DNA of 64,000 bases, taken from the NCBI GenBank assembly GCA_963728475.1, contig CAVSKL010000002.1, forward strand, positions 372,001 through 436,000, read 5' to 3'. The stretch is from CAVSKL01 sp963728475 [NCBI: Candidatus Eiseniibacteriota bacterium] (GTDB lineage Bacteria > Eisenbacteria > RBG-16-71-46 > JABDJR01). Positions 8,299 to 16,679 of this stretch are shown here, one piece after another. The notes under the pieces were generated by a model. It saw only the letters and a program-made list of their open reading frames with translations. It searched no databases and was not told where the DNA came from. The translations under genes and the position numbers were made by a program. How positions within the stretch are numbered: the stretch's first letter is position 1; every line of letters starts with the position of its first letter.

Positions 8299-10784
8299 CC
8301 GACCCGGTGTCCGCCCGCGAGCGCGCCCCCCTGGCGCTCCTGGGGCTCCTGACCGTCTGCCTGGTGCTGGTGGCCAGGACCCTCCACCTTCCCCCCGGGA
8401 TCCGGGCCGGGGCGGGCCTGGTTGCGGTCCTGATCCTTCCCGGCGCGGCGCTCGCGCTCCTGTGGCCGGGGATCTCCCGCCACGGCTGGCCGGCGGTGCT
8501 CGCGCTCTCGTTCCCGCTTTCCCTGGTCCCGGTGCTGGGCGCCTCGGTGTTCGCGACGGTGCTGGGGTGGAAGCTTCTCCCCCTGGGCGCCGCCTACCTC
8601 TTCGGGACCTTCGCGGTGGCGCTCGTCTCCCTGGTTCTGGCGCGGCGGCGCGAGGCTCCGGACCCCTCGCCCCCCGGCGCGCGCCGGGCGCTGGCGGCGC
8701 TCCTGATCGGGGCGGCCGCGCTCCTCGCGGTCTCGGGAGCGCCCACCGGGCCGGAGACCGACGGTCCCGACCACGAGGCCACCGTGAACGCGATCCTCCA
8801 GGGGCGCGGGCTCTTCCCCTCCGACGTGCTCGCTCCCGCCGGGGAGATCGGGCGGCCCGATCCCCGCAAGGGGGTGTTCCACGTCGGGCTGGCCCTGGCC
8901 GCCTCGGTGGGAAACGTGGACGCCAGCCGGGTCTGGACCGAGGCCCCCGCGGTGCTGGCGGTGTCGTGGCTCTGTCTCGTCTTTGTGCTGGGGATCCGGC
9001 TGGGGCTGGGTGGATGGGGAGCGTTTCTCGCCGCCCTCCTCGCGCTTCTCTACACCGGGGGTGAGGGGGGGCGCTGGGCCGCCCGGCTGGGCTACGGAGC
9101 CCACGCCGGGCTCCTCACCGCCTGGGCGGGGACCTGGGTGCTCCTGGGCCTCCTCCGGGAGTTCGAGCGTCCCGGGGTGCTGCTCCTGGCCGTGCTCACC
9201 GCGGTGGCGGCGGCGGTGCATCCCATGGCCCCCGCCTTTCTCTTCCTGCCTGCGATCCTGCTCGCCCTCACCCCCCGCGGCGACGCCGGGACGGGATTCC
9301 TGCGGACGGCGGGGGCGCTGGCGACGGCGCTGGCGGTGGCGGCGCCGGTCCTGGTCTGGCGGTTTCTGGAGGTGCGGGGCCCGGTGAACCCGCTTCACCG
9401 GGAGGTGATGCCGGTTCTGGAACTCGGACGCGGAGGGAGCGTGCTGTGGCCCCCGGAGGTCTGGAACGTCCTGGGGCCGGTCGGCACCGCGGGGCTCCTC
9501 CTCGCCCTGGCCGCGCCGCGCTTTCATCCCGACCGGTGGGGGAGGCGGTACCTGGCGGCGGCGGGGGCGGCCTCGGTGGCGGTCGCGCTGGTGCCCGGGC
9601 TCTTCGACGCGGGAGCGGCGGCGGCCAGCTCCCTTCCCGTGAAGCTCCTCTACCTGACCCCGTTCTGCTGGGCGCTGGCGGCGCTCTGGGAAAAGCGGTG
9701 GAAGGGGGCCCGGCTCGCTCTCCAGGTTCCCGCCGCCCTCCTCGCCCTGGCCGCTCTCCCGGCGGCGGTGGCCGGGTTCGCCCCCGCCCGCACCGCGGGG
9801 TGGCGGCCGCCGGAAGCGGAAGCGGCGATCCGGCTGCTCCACCGCGCGCCGGGGCCGGGGACGGTGGCCGCCGATCCGTGGATGTCGTCCCTGGTGGCGG
9901 CGGAGACCTCGCACCGCCCGGTCACCGTGTACCACCAGCACGGGAACCCGCTCGACCCCGGCGGCCTCTCCCGGTTGAACGACCTCGAAGCGATCCTCTC
10001 CCCGTGGACGCCGCCGGAGGAGACCGGGCGGCTTCTCCGCGGGCATCACGTGGCTTACGTGCTCGTGCCCGACGCGGCCTCGGGGAAGTTGCGCACGGGA
10101 TTCGGGGCCGCCCGGGGGGGAGCGCTCTCCGAGATGCGCTACCGCAAGTTCGCGCGCCGGCCCCGGGATTTTCCTCCGGTCGCGCGCGGGCCGGGGTGGG
10201 CGCTCTTCCGGGTGGCGGACCCGGGCGCCGGCCCCGCGCCGGAGCCGCTCCTCCCGGCCCCCGCCGGGACGCCGCGGGGGTGGAGGGTGGATCCCGCGGA
10301 CGGATCCGCGGAGGGAGTGCGCCTCTCCGCCCTGGAATTTCCCGACTCGGTGCGGGCGGGCGACGCGGTGCCCGCGGTCCTCTGGTGGCGGCGGGATCCG
10401 GAGGCCACGGGGTGGCCGGTGGAGGTTCATCTGCGCCTGGTGGCGGCGGGGGCGGGGGAGGGGAGCAAGCTCGCGCGCCTCCTTCGCGAGCGAATCCCCG
10501 GACGGAGGGAAGCGCGCCGGCGCGACCGCGAGGTCCTGGCCCCGTTTCTGGGGGCGTGGCCGGCGACCTCGTGGCCGGCGCGGGTGGATCTCGCCGACAG
10601 CGTGCGGATCGCCGTGCCGGGTGACCTGGCTCCGGGCCGTTACCGCGTCTCGGTGCGGGTGCTCCCGCGGCCTATGTTCTTGCGAGTTTCCCTCCACGAC
10701 CTCCTCTCCGAAAACGACCGATGGCAGGGGAAGGCTCTCGCCGTGGTCCGGGTGGCCGGGACGGAGCCGGGGCCGCGACGGTAA
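8295..10784 (+). CDS. Large multi-pass membrane protein with soluble C-terminal domain, putative polysaccharide enzyme
   Basis: 829 residues from a GTG that overlaps the previous stop. The first ~520 residues contain about a dozen hydrophobic segments. One loop holds T-G-P-E-T-D-G-P-D-H-E, rich in acidic residues and His, at a position where membrane glycosyltransferases carry catalytic acids. The last ~300 residues are soluble and mixed alpha/beta. I do not recognise a named family. The topology resembles GT-C-like proteins or polymerase/ligase proteins of polysaccharide loci. It is the last gene of the first operon, and the following 600 bases are non-coding. Confidence 0.65.
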   Translation: MTDPVSARERAPLALLGLLTVCLVLVARTLHLPPGIRAGAGLVAVLILPGAALALLWPGISRHGWPAVLALSFPLSLVPVLGASVFATVLGWKLLPLGAAYLFGTFAVALVSLVLARRREAPDPSPPGARRALAALLIGAAALLAVSGAPTGPETDGPDHEATVNAILQGRGLFPSDVLAPAGEIGRPDPRKGVFHVGLALAASVGNVDASRVWTEAPAVLAVSWLCLVFVLGIRLGLGGWGAFLAALLALLYTGGEGGRWAARLGYGAHAGLLTAWAGTWVLLGLLREFERPGVLLLAVLTAVAAAVHPMAPAFLFLPAILLALTPRGDAGTGFLRTAGALATALAVAAPVLVWRFLEVRGPVNPLHREVMPVLELGRGGSVLWPPEVWNVLGPVGTAGLLLALAAPRFHPDRWGRRYLAAAGAASVAVALVPGLFDAGAAAASSLPVKLLYLTPFCWALAALWEKRWKGARLALQVPAALLALAALPAAVAGFAPARTAGWRPPEAEAAIRLLHRAPGPGTVAADPWMSSLVAAETSHRPVTVYHQHGNPLDPGGLSRLNDLEAILSPWTPPEETGRLLRGHHVAYVLVPDAASGKLRTGFGAARGGALSEMRYRKFARRPRDFPPVARGPGWALFRVADPGAGPAPEPLLPAPAGTPRGWRVDPADGSAEGVRLSALEFPDSVRAGDAVPAVLWWRRDPEATGWPVEVHLRLVAAGAGEGSKLARLLRERIPGRREARRRDREVLAPFLGAWPATSWPARVDLADSVRIAVPGDLAPGRYRVSVRVLPRPMFLRVSLHDLLSENDRWQGKALAVVRVAGTEPGPRR

Positions 10785-10825
10785 CGCATGGAGTCGCAAA
10801 ACTTAACACGGACTTGAAAAGCTCG

Positions 10826-10854
10826 TTGACGCAACTCGTTGCCCCTGTTAAGCT
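10826..10854 (+). promoter_or_regulatory. Candidate housekeeping promoter upstream of the sugar transferase operon
   Basis: TTGACG (10826-10831) and TAAGCT (10849-10854) are separated by 17 bases, a good sigma-70-type layout in an AT-enriched patch that stands out from its surroundings. Short GTTG/CAAC inverted repeats overlap and flank the -35 box (for example 10831-10842), so an operator could sit here. Transcription would begin near 10861, leaving a leader of about 520 nt before the ATG at 11385. Confidence 0.5.
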
Positions 10855-10860
10855 TTTGCA

Positions 10861-11384
10861 ACGGCGGGATTGCACCCCTCCCTCCCGGGAGGGATTCCCC
10901 CGACGGTGACGGCGCTCACGGCGGTGCGTCTCGGCTCGGGCCCCGTGAGCGGACGGGAGGTGATGACCAGGACTCCATTGGCTAATCCGCTGATAGGCTA
11001 GAAACCTAGCCACGTCCAACCCGGATCCGGGTCCCGAGCAGCACAGGGCACGGCCCTGAGCGGAGCACGCCGCTCCGCCGCAGCAACACGCAAGCTTTGG
11101 GCCGGTCGTTCCGGGGCGGAAAACAGGTCTTTGCGCGCAGATCGGTCTAGGCAACTCAGTTGGACCTTTTTCTCGCGTCGGAACGGGACGGGAAGGAATA
11201 GCGACAAGCCGGAGTCCAGGTCGGCTCGAGGCCCCCGGCTCCCCAGGTGACGGCCGGACCCGCGTCCGCGGCCGGAGCCACGCAGGGGGGCGAGCGGCGG
11301 GCCCTGCACCGCCCACGATCAACGTCCAGAGTCGCCGCCCCTTTCCCATCCCCTGTCCGCCGAGCCCATCTTGAGCAGGCACCC
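10861..11384 (+). promoter_or_regulatory. Long hairpin-rich 5' leader of the exopolysaccharide operon
   Basis: No convincing protein is encoded here. Perfect inverted repeats follow one another: 10880-10893 (CCCTCCCGGGAGGG), 10996-11011 (6-bp stem, loop AAAC), 11019-11032 (ACCCGGATCCGGGT), 11044-11058 (CAGGGC/GCCCTG, loop ACG) and 11058-11075 (GAGCGG/CCGCTC, loop AGCACG). A short T-run lies at about 11167-11171. The density of hairpins plus the length suggests a regulated leader, possibly attenuation or anti-termination. I could not match it to a known riboswitch class. In DNA this GC-rich some hairpins arise by chance. Confidence 0.4.
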
Positions 11385-12158
11385 ATGTACAAGTCGGCGC
11401 AGAGGGACTCTCAGAGCGGTTTCCTGCAAGGTGTGAAGAGCGTGGATGCCGTGTCGCCGCTCAAGACGGCGCAGGCACGGAGCGCCAACCGGGTCAAAAT
11501 GGAACTTCCCCCCCCCGCCGTCCTGGCCGCCGGCACCCTGGCGTGCGAGGACACCTTCTACAAGCGCCGCGGCAAGCGGACCATGGACCTCCTGGGCGCC
11601 CTCCTCGGACTCCTGCTCTTCCTCCCCTTCTTTCCCCTGGTGGCGCTGGCCATCAAGCTCAACTCCCGAGGTCCGGTGCTTTACAAGTCCATCCGTCTGG
11701 GCAAGGATGGTAAGCCGTTCACGTTCTATAAGTTCAGGAGCATGGTGGACGGGGCGCACGAGTCGAGGAACTTCCTCCTGCACCTGAACGAGGTCGAGGG
11801 ACCGGTGTTCAAGATCGCCAGGGATCCCCGGGTCACCTGGGTGGGCGGCCTCCTCCGCCGCACCTCGGTGGACGAGGTGCCCCAGCTCCTGAACGTGTTG
11901 CGGGGCGACATGTCGCTGATCGGGCCGCGGCCTCCCATCCCGGAAGAGGTGGAGAAGTACGAGCCCTGGCAGCGGCGCCGGCTGGACGTCAAACCGGGGA
12001 TCACCTGTCTGTGGCAGATTTCGGGACGCAGCAAGCTCGGTTTCGACGAATGGATGCGCCTGGACATCCGGTACATCCAGTACATGTCGTTCCTCCTCGA
12101 CCTGAAGATCCTGCTCCGCACCATTCCCGCCGTGCTCTCCCGCGACGGGGCCTATTGA
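11385..12158 (+). CDS. Undecaprenyl-phosphate sugar-phosphate transferase (initiating, bacterial sugar transferase family)
   Basis: 257 residues from the ATG at 11385. The frame stays open back to 11247, so the start is not certain. A ~60-residue tail precedes K-R-x-M-D-L and one hydrophobic re-entrant helix. Then come the catalytic signatures of monotopic phosphoglycosyl transferases: Y-K-F-R-S-M, T-S-V-D-E-V-P-Q-L, S-L-I-G-P-R-P-P and the C-terminal K-P-G-I-T-C-L-W-Q-I-S-G-R. The single membrane segment suggests a short WcaJ/EpsL-like form rather than the five-helix WbaP form. It should start repeat-unit synthesis by putting a sugar-phosphate on undecaprenyl phosphate, feeding the glycosyltransferases downstream. 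Confidence 0.9.
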   Translation: MYKSAQRDSQSGFLQGVKSVDAVSPLKTAQARSANRVKMELPPPAVLAAGTLACEDTFYKRRGKRTMDLLGALLGLLLFLPFFPLVALAIKLNSRGPVLYKSIRLGKDGKPFTFYKFRSMVDGAHESRNFLLHLNEVEGPVFKIARDPRVTWVGGLLRRTSVDEVPQLLNVLRGDMSLIGPRPPIPEEVEKYEPWQRRRLDVKPGITCLWQISGRSKLGFDEWMRLDIRYIQYMSFLLDLKILLRTIPAVLSRDGAY

Positions 12159-13687
12159 CGGACCGGTCTCCCGGTTCGAATCCCACTCTCCCCGCGCCCG
12201 CGGTCCCGGCCTGGTCGTACTTCCTCGTCCCCCTCGCTATCGGCGTCTTCCTGCGGCTCTTCTGTCTCACCCGCCAGCCGATCTGGGTGGACGAGTCGCT
12301 CACCCTGCGCGCCGCCTCCATCGGGCTTCCCTTCCGGTTCGCCGACGTGCTGGCCAACCCCGCCGGGCCCCTTCCCGGGGTGTGGCTCCGCGCGTGGACC
12401 CAGCTCTTCGGCACCGGAGACCTCGCGCTGCGTCTGTGGGCCGCCACCGCCGGCATCGCCGGCCTGATCCTGGCCGCCTTCGCGTTCCGCCGGGTACTCC
12501 CGCGGGCCGCGCTCGCCGCCACCTGGCTCCTCGCCCTCTCCCCCTTCCACATCTGGTACTCCCAGGAGGTGCGCAACTACGCCCTGCTCCTGGCCGCCGC
12601 GGCGCTCGTGCTGTGGAGCCTGGTCCGGGCCCTGGAGCGGCCGGGCCCGGGGGCGTGGCTGGTGCACGCCGCCGCCCTCGGTCTGGCGCTCCTCTGCAAC
12701 CTGAGCGCGCTCGTGCTCTTCCCGGTGATCGGGCTCTACCTGCTCCTCGACCGGCGCGACCGGCTGCTGAGCTGGCTCGGCGCCGCCATGGTGGCCGGCC
12801 TCGTGATCGCGCCGTGGCTGGTGGTGGAGTTCCGCCGCCACGTGGAGTGGAGCGGGGTGGGGGGGAGCGGGACCGGCCCGGTGCGCGGCGACCTCACCTT
12901 CTCCCCGCTCGCCCTGCCCTTCGCCTACGCCTCGTTCCTGGGGGGATTCGGCCTGGGCCCGCCGCTCCGCGCCCTCCACGACCGGACCGCGTTCTCCATG
13001 TTCGTGCCCTACCTACCGGTGCTGGCGGTGGCGGCGGCGGGGGCGGCGGTCGCGCTGGTGTTGGCCGCCAGAGGCCTCGGCGAGCCGCGCCTGCGCCTCC
13101 TGTTCCTGTGGGCGTTCCTACCCGCCGTCGGCATCGCCGCGGTCGCGGCGGTGGGGCTGAAGGCGTTCAACGCCCGCTACCTCGCGGTGTCCCAGCCGGT
13201 GTTCCTGCTGCTCCTGGCCGAGGGGTGGGGGCGGGCGCGCGCCCGGGGCCGGGTCCTCGCGTGGGCGCTGGCGGCCGCGCTGGTGGTGCCGATGCTGGTG
13301 GGGTGGGGGCGGCAGACCTTCGACCCGCGCTATGCCAAGGAGGATTTCCGGGGAGCCGCCGCCTATCTCGATCGCGAGAGCCGTCCCGGGGACCTGATCG
13401 TGGAGGAAGGGGTGGAGGGACCGCTCCTCCGGTACTACCGCGGCGCCGCCGCCGTCTTCACCTACTTTCCGCTCTACTTCGAGGGTCCGCGGGGGGGCGA
13501 GACCAAGCTCGACGACGTCCTCGCCGGCCACCGGCGCGCGTGGTGGGTGGGAAGCCGGCTCTGGTACACCGACCCCAATCTGAAGGTGCTCGCCTGGCTG
13601 CGGGCGCGGGGAACGCCGGTCGGGACCTGGAACCGGGGCGGCGTCCGGATCGAGGGGTTCGACCTGGAAGGGGAGCGCCCCCGGTGA
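12155..13687 (+). CDS. GT39/PMT-like membrane glycosyltransferase
   Basis: 510 residues. The only start that fits the spacing is TTG at 12155, overlapping the previous stop (TTGA). After the first membrane helix comes W-V-D-E-S-L-T, the luminal acidic loop motif expected in dolichyl-phosphate-mannose-type transferases (GT39/GT83 fold). Then about 10 further hydrophobic segments and a S-P-F-H-I-W-Y-S-Q-E-x-R-N-Y segment follow, the latter common in bacterial members. Such proteins use a polyprenyl-phosphate sugar on the periplasmic side. It is followed by a 4-bp overlap with a GT4 gene. Acceptor is unknown. Confidence 0.8.
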   Translation: MTDRSPGSNPTLPAPAVPAWSYFLVPLAIGVFLRLFCLTRQPIWVDESLTLRAASIGLPFRFADVLANPAGPLPGVWLRAWTQLFGTGDLALRLWAATAGIAGLILAAFAFRRVLPRAALAATWLLALSPFHIWYSQEVRNYALLLAAAALVLWSLVRALERPGPGAWLVHAAALGLALLCNLSALVLFPVIGLYLLLDRRDRLLSWLGAAMVAGLVIAPWLVVEFRRHVEWSGVGGSGTGPVRGDLTFSPLALPFAYASFLGGFGLGPPLRALHDRTAFSMFVPYLPVLAVAAAGAAVALVLAARGLGEPRLRLLFLWAFLPAVGIAAVAAVGLKAFNARYLAVSQPVFLLLLAEGWGRARARGRVLAWALAAALVVPMLVGWGRQTFDPRYAKEDFRGAAAYLDRESRPGDLIVEEGVEGPLLRYYRGAAAVFTYFPLYFEGPRGGETKLDDVLAGHRRAWWVGSRLWYTDPNLKVLAWLRARGTPVGTWNRGGVRIEGFDLEGERPR

Positions 13688-14757
13688 AGCGGGTCCTCAT
13701 GGTGTCGGAGGCCCACGGGGTGGGCGGGGCCGAGATCTATCTCGAGCGGCTGTCCCGCGCGCTTCCGGGCTGGAAGGTCGAGCTCGCGATCCCCGAGCGC
13801 CCCGCGCTCGCGCCCTGGGGGGAGCGACTCGCCCGGCTCGGCGTTTCCGCGCGCGCCTACCGGCCCGGACCCGGCGACGGCTGGAGGCTGGCCCGCGCCG
13901 CCCGCGCCGGCGGATTCGACCTGGTCCACGTGAACCTCCCCAACACCTACGACGGCGGCTCGGGCCTCCTTCCCTGGTTGCTGGCCCGGGGGAGCGGGCT
14001 CCCGGTGGTCTGCACCGAGCACCTGGTGGAGATCCCGCGATCCCGCCGCCGCCGGTGGCGCAAGCGCGCGCTGGCCGGCCCGGTGGCGGCGACCATCGTC
14101 CTCACTGCGGCCGCCCGCCGGCGCCTGGCCGCCGAGGGTCTCGACCCCGGGCGGATCGCGGTGGTGCCGAACGGGGTCCCCGATCCCGGCCCCCCCGTTC
14201 CCATGCCCCCCCCGTCTCCCTTGATCGTGGGGGTGATGGCGAGCCTGGAGCCGCGGAAGCAGATCGAGGTGGTGGTGCAGGCGGCGGCCCGGCTTCCCGA
14301 GGTGCCGCTCGAGGTGCGGGTGGCCGGCCGGGGGCCGCTTCGGCCGGCCCTGGAACGCCTGGCCGGGAAACTGGGGCAGGCGGGGCGGGTGCGCTTCCTG
14401 GGCCAGGTGGAGGACCCCGACGCGTTCCTGGACGGCGTGCATCTCCTCGCCCTCCCCTCGCGGCTGGAGGGGATGCCGCTGGTGGTGCTCCAGGCCATGG
14501 CCCGGGGGCGCGGGGCGCTCCTGAGCGACCTGCCGGGCATGGACGAGGTGGTGGCCGACGGGGTGACCGGGCGCCGCCTCCCTCCCCTGGACGTGGCGGC
14601 CTGGACCGAGGCCCTGGCCGCCGCCGCCGCCGGTTTCGAGACCCTGCGCGCGTGGGGGGCGGCCGCCCGCGCCGGCTACGAGGCGCGCTTCACCCTGGCC
14701 CGCTCCGCCGCCGCCACCGCGGCGGTGTTCGACCGGGCGGCGGCCGGAGCGCGCTGA
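13684..14757 (+). CDS. GT4-family glycosyltransferase
   Basis: 357 residues from a GTG that overlaps the previous stop. The GT-B fold is clear: the N-terminal V-G-G-A-E glycine loop, V-V-P-N-G-V at the domain junction, V-A-G-R-G-P-L, and the donor-site segment L-P-S-R-x-E-G-M-P. In the usual E-x7-E motif the second Glu appears to be Gln (E-G-M-P-L-V-V-L-Q). This could alter donor contacts without abolishing activity, since the motif tolerates change. Likely cytoplasmic, extending the lipid-linked repeat unit. Its stop codon shares one base with the next ATG. Confidence 0.85.
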   Translation: MKRVLMVSEAHGVGGAEIYLERLSRALPGWKVELAIPERPALAPWGERLARLGVSARAYRPGPGDGWRLARAARAGGFDLVHVNLPNTYDGGSGLLPWLLARGSGLPVVCTEHLVEIPRSRRRRWRKRALAGPVAATIVLTAAARRRLAAEGLDPGRIAVVPNGVPDPGPPVPMPPPSPLIVGVMASLEPRKQIEVVVQAAARLPEVPLEVRVAGRGPLRPALERLAGKLGQAGRVRFLGQVEDPDAFLDGVHLLALPSRLEGMPLVVLQAMARGRGALLSDLPGMDEVVADGVTGRRLPPLDVAAWTEALAAAAAGFETLRAWGAAARAGYEARFTLARSAAATAAVFDRAAAGAR

Positions 14758-16022
14758 TGCGGATCCTGTGGATGAAACCCATCGTGCCCTATCCCCCGGT
14801 CCAGGGGACGAGCCGGGTCACGCTCCAGATCCTGGCCAATCTTGCCGCCGAGCACCGGATCCGCCTCTTCGCCCGGCGCCTGGGGCGCGGCGAGGAGGCG
14901 CGGGTGGCGGGGCTCCGGGAGGCGGTGCCGGGGCTGGAGGTGACGGCGCCCCTCGCCCCCAACCGGGCCTCGGCGGTTCATCGCGCGCTCTACCGGTGGC
15001 GCACCCGCCGCGACGCCCGTCGCGGCGTCCCCCCGGTGGTGGGCTACACCGCGCCCGCCCCGCTCCTCGACGCCTTCGCCCGGGAGGCGGCGGCGTTCGC
15101 GCCGGAGCTGGTGGTGGCGGAGTACTGGTACGCCGCCGGCTATCTGAAGCGCGTTCCCGGCGTCCCCGCGGTGCTCTTCGCCCACGACCTGGAGTACCGG
15201 GTGCGGGAGCGGGCGGGGGAGCGCGACCGGGACGGCGCCCGCCCCGCGCGCTGGGCCGCGCTCGAGACCGCGTGCGAAAAGGAAGCGCTGGCCGCAAGCC
15301 CGTTCACCTGGTTTCTCACCGACGCCGACCGCGCGGGCGCGGTCGCGGACGGGCTCGCCCGGCCCGGCCGGAGCGCGGTCGTGCCCTACGGGGTCGATCT
15401 GGACCGCGAGCTCGCCCCCCGGGGTCCGGACGACCCGCCCGAGGACCCGGACCGGGCGCTTCTCTTCGGTTCCTTCCGCGCCGACTTCAACCGCGACGCC
15501 CTCGCCTACACCCTGGAAGCGGTCTGGCCCGCGCTCCGCCGGCTCCATCCCCGGGTGCGGCTCACGGTGGCGGGAGGTGGACTCCCTCCCCCGCTGGCCC
15601 GGCGGGCCCGCGAAGCCGGGGCCGAGGTCCGGGGCGAGGTGCGCGACGTGCGGAGGCTGTTGCTGGAGGCGGCGGTGGTGCTGGTGCCGCTCCGCTACGG
15701 GGGAGGGCTCCGCATCCGGCTGCTGGAGTCGCTGGCGCTGGAACGGGCGGTGGTGGGAACGCCGGTAGGGGTGCTGGGAATGGGCCCCGAGGCCGGGCGC
15801 GAGGTGCTGGTGGGGGAGAGCGCGGAGGCGCTGGCCGGGGCGGCCGCGCGCGCGCTGCGCGATCCGGCGCTCCGCGCCGGGCTGGGGCGGGCGGGCCGGG
15901 AGTGGGTGGGGGCCCACCACGGCCTCGGGGTGGCGGCACGGATCCAGCGGGAGCTGCTCCGGCGCTCCTATGAGATCCAAACCGGTTCGACCGGCGCCGC
16001 CAACCGGTCCGGCGGCGCGTGA
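14757..16022 (+). CDS. GT-B glycosyltransferase (GT4/GT1-like)
   Basis: 421 residues from the ATG at 14757, which shares its A with the previous TGA. N-terminal W-M-K-P-x2-P-Y-P-P-x2-G and the middle F-A-H-D-L-E-Y-R-V segment match GT4-like enzymes that begin with a P-P-x2-G-x3-R loop. The C-terminal half holds V-V-P-Y-G-V, a LLFGSF strand and a R-Y-G-G-G-L-R-I-R-L-L-E-S donor-binding segment. This is the last gene of the sugar-transferase operon. After it come ~185 bases with a GC-rich inverted repeat (GCGGCC about 16063-16068 with GGCCGC about 16084-16089) and the promoter of the PTS gene. Confidence 0.8.
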   Translation: MRILWMKPIVPYPPVQGTSRVTLQILANLAAEHRIRLFARRLGRGEEARVAGLREAVPGLEVTAPLAPNRASAVHRALYRWRTRRDARRGVPPVVGYTAPAPLLDAFAREAAAFAPELVVAEYWYAAGYLKRVPGVPAVLFAHDLEYRVRERAGERDRDGARPARWAALETACEKEALAASPFTWFLTDADRAGAVADGLARPGRSAVVPYGVDLDRELAPRGPDDPPEDPDRALLFGSFRADFNRDALAYTLEAVWPALRRLHPRVRLTVAGGGLPPPLARRAREAGAEVRGEVRDVRRLLLEAAVVLVPLRYGGGLRIRLLESLALERAVVGTPVGVLGMGPEAGREVLVGESAEALAGAAARALRDPALRAGLGRAGREWVGAHHGLGVAARIQRELLRRSYEIQTGSTGAANRSGGA

Positions 16023-16090
16023 CCGCATGCGCTTTCCCGCGCTTCCGCCGCAAAAGGAGCCGCGGCCGTCGCTTCCGGTCGCGGGCCGCA

Positions 16091-16120
16091 TTGACCCCTT
16101 TCCGGCCGCGGCGCTAGACT
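16091..16120 (+). promoter_or_regulatory. Candidate promoter of the PTS IIA / threonine synthase operon
   Basis: TTGACC (16091-16096) and TAGACT (16115-16120) with an 18-base spacer. The expected start of transcription is near 16127, about 80 bases before the PTS gene. The layout matches the other TTGACA/C promoters in this window. Confidence 0.5.
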
Positions 16121-16208
16121 GAACCGGCGAAACGATATCCCGCCGCATGCGGGTCGCGACCGCGGCCCGGAGAGCCGACCGACACCAACGATCCGCGAGG
16201 TGGAGACC

Positions 16209-16679
16209 GTGACCATCCGGCTGAGCGAGTTCTTCGAGGAAGACCTCTTCATTCCCGCGCTCAAGACGAAGGACAAGGAAGGGGCGCTCAAGGAGATGGT
16301 GGAGGCGCTGGTCCGCGCGCAACGCATCAAGGAGGGGGAGATCCTTCTCGACATGCTGCGCCAGCGCGAGCACCTCGGCAGCACCGGCATCGGCCGGGGG
16401 GTGGCGGTTCCCCACGGGCGAACCCTCACCATCACCCGTCTCGGGGTGGTGTTCGCGCGGTCCGAGGAGGGGATCGACTTCGACGCCATGGACGGGAAGC
16501 CGGTGCACCTGATCTTCCTCACCGTGGCCCCGCCCCAGGAGCGAAGCAACCTCTATCTTCCGGTGCTGGGCAAGATCGTGGAGATGGTGAAGAGCGCGAA
16601 GTCCCGGCGGTCGCTTCTCACCGCCAAGGATTTCGACGAGGTGGCGGAAATCCTCGAGGAGGCGGACGAAGGTGCATGA
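16209..16679 (+). CDS. PTS EIIA domain protein, fructose/nitrogen type (PtsN-like)
   Basis: 156 residues. I prefer GTG at 16209 because GAGG/GGAG lies just upstream; GTG at 16200 is the alternative and has no clear ribosome site. The single EIIA-2 domain carries G-R-G-V-A-V-P-H-G-R with the phosphorylatable His, followed by the usual F-x-A-x-D-G-x-P-V-H strand. With no EIIB or EIIC partner nearby, this looks like a regulatory IIA(Ntr) that takes phosphate from a PTS relay and signals carbon/nitrogen or potassium status. It overlaps the zinc-ribbon gene by 8 bp, so the two are co-translated. Confidence 0.85.
   Translation: MTIRLSEFFEEDLFIPALKTKDKEGALKEMVEALVRAQRIKEGEILLDMLRQREHLGSTGIGRGVAVPHGRTLTITRLGVVFARSEEGIDFDAMDGKPVHLIFLTVAPPQERSNLYLPVLGKIVEMVKSAKSRRSLLTAKDFDEVAEILEEADEGA

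Noticed and set aside
10845-10930. Similarity to a JUMPstart/ops element (CTGTTAAGC, then GGCGGTGCGT further downstream)
   Set aside because: The two parts are about 65 bases apart instead of adjacent and the ops-like part has a deletion. The CTGTTAAGC overlaps the proposed -10 box, so chance is more likely.
11157-11176. Possible sigma-54 promoter (TTGGAC...CTCGC) in the EPS leader
   Set aside because: The GG and GC dinucleotides are 11 bases apart instead of 10, and the flanking consensus is poor.
12170-12190. A tRNA T-arm-like GGTTCGAATCC sequence
   Set aside because: No acceptor stem, anticodon arm or D-arm can be folded around it, and it lies inside the N-terminal coding part of the GT39-like gene.
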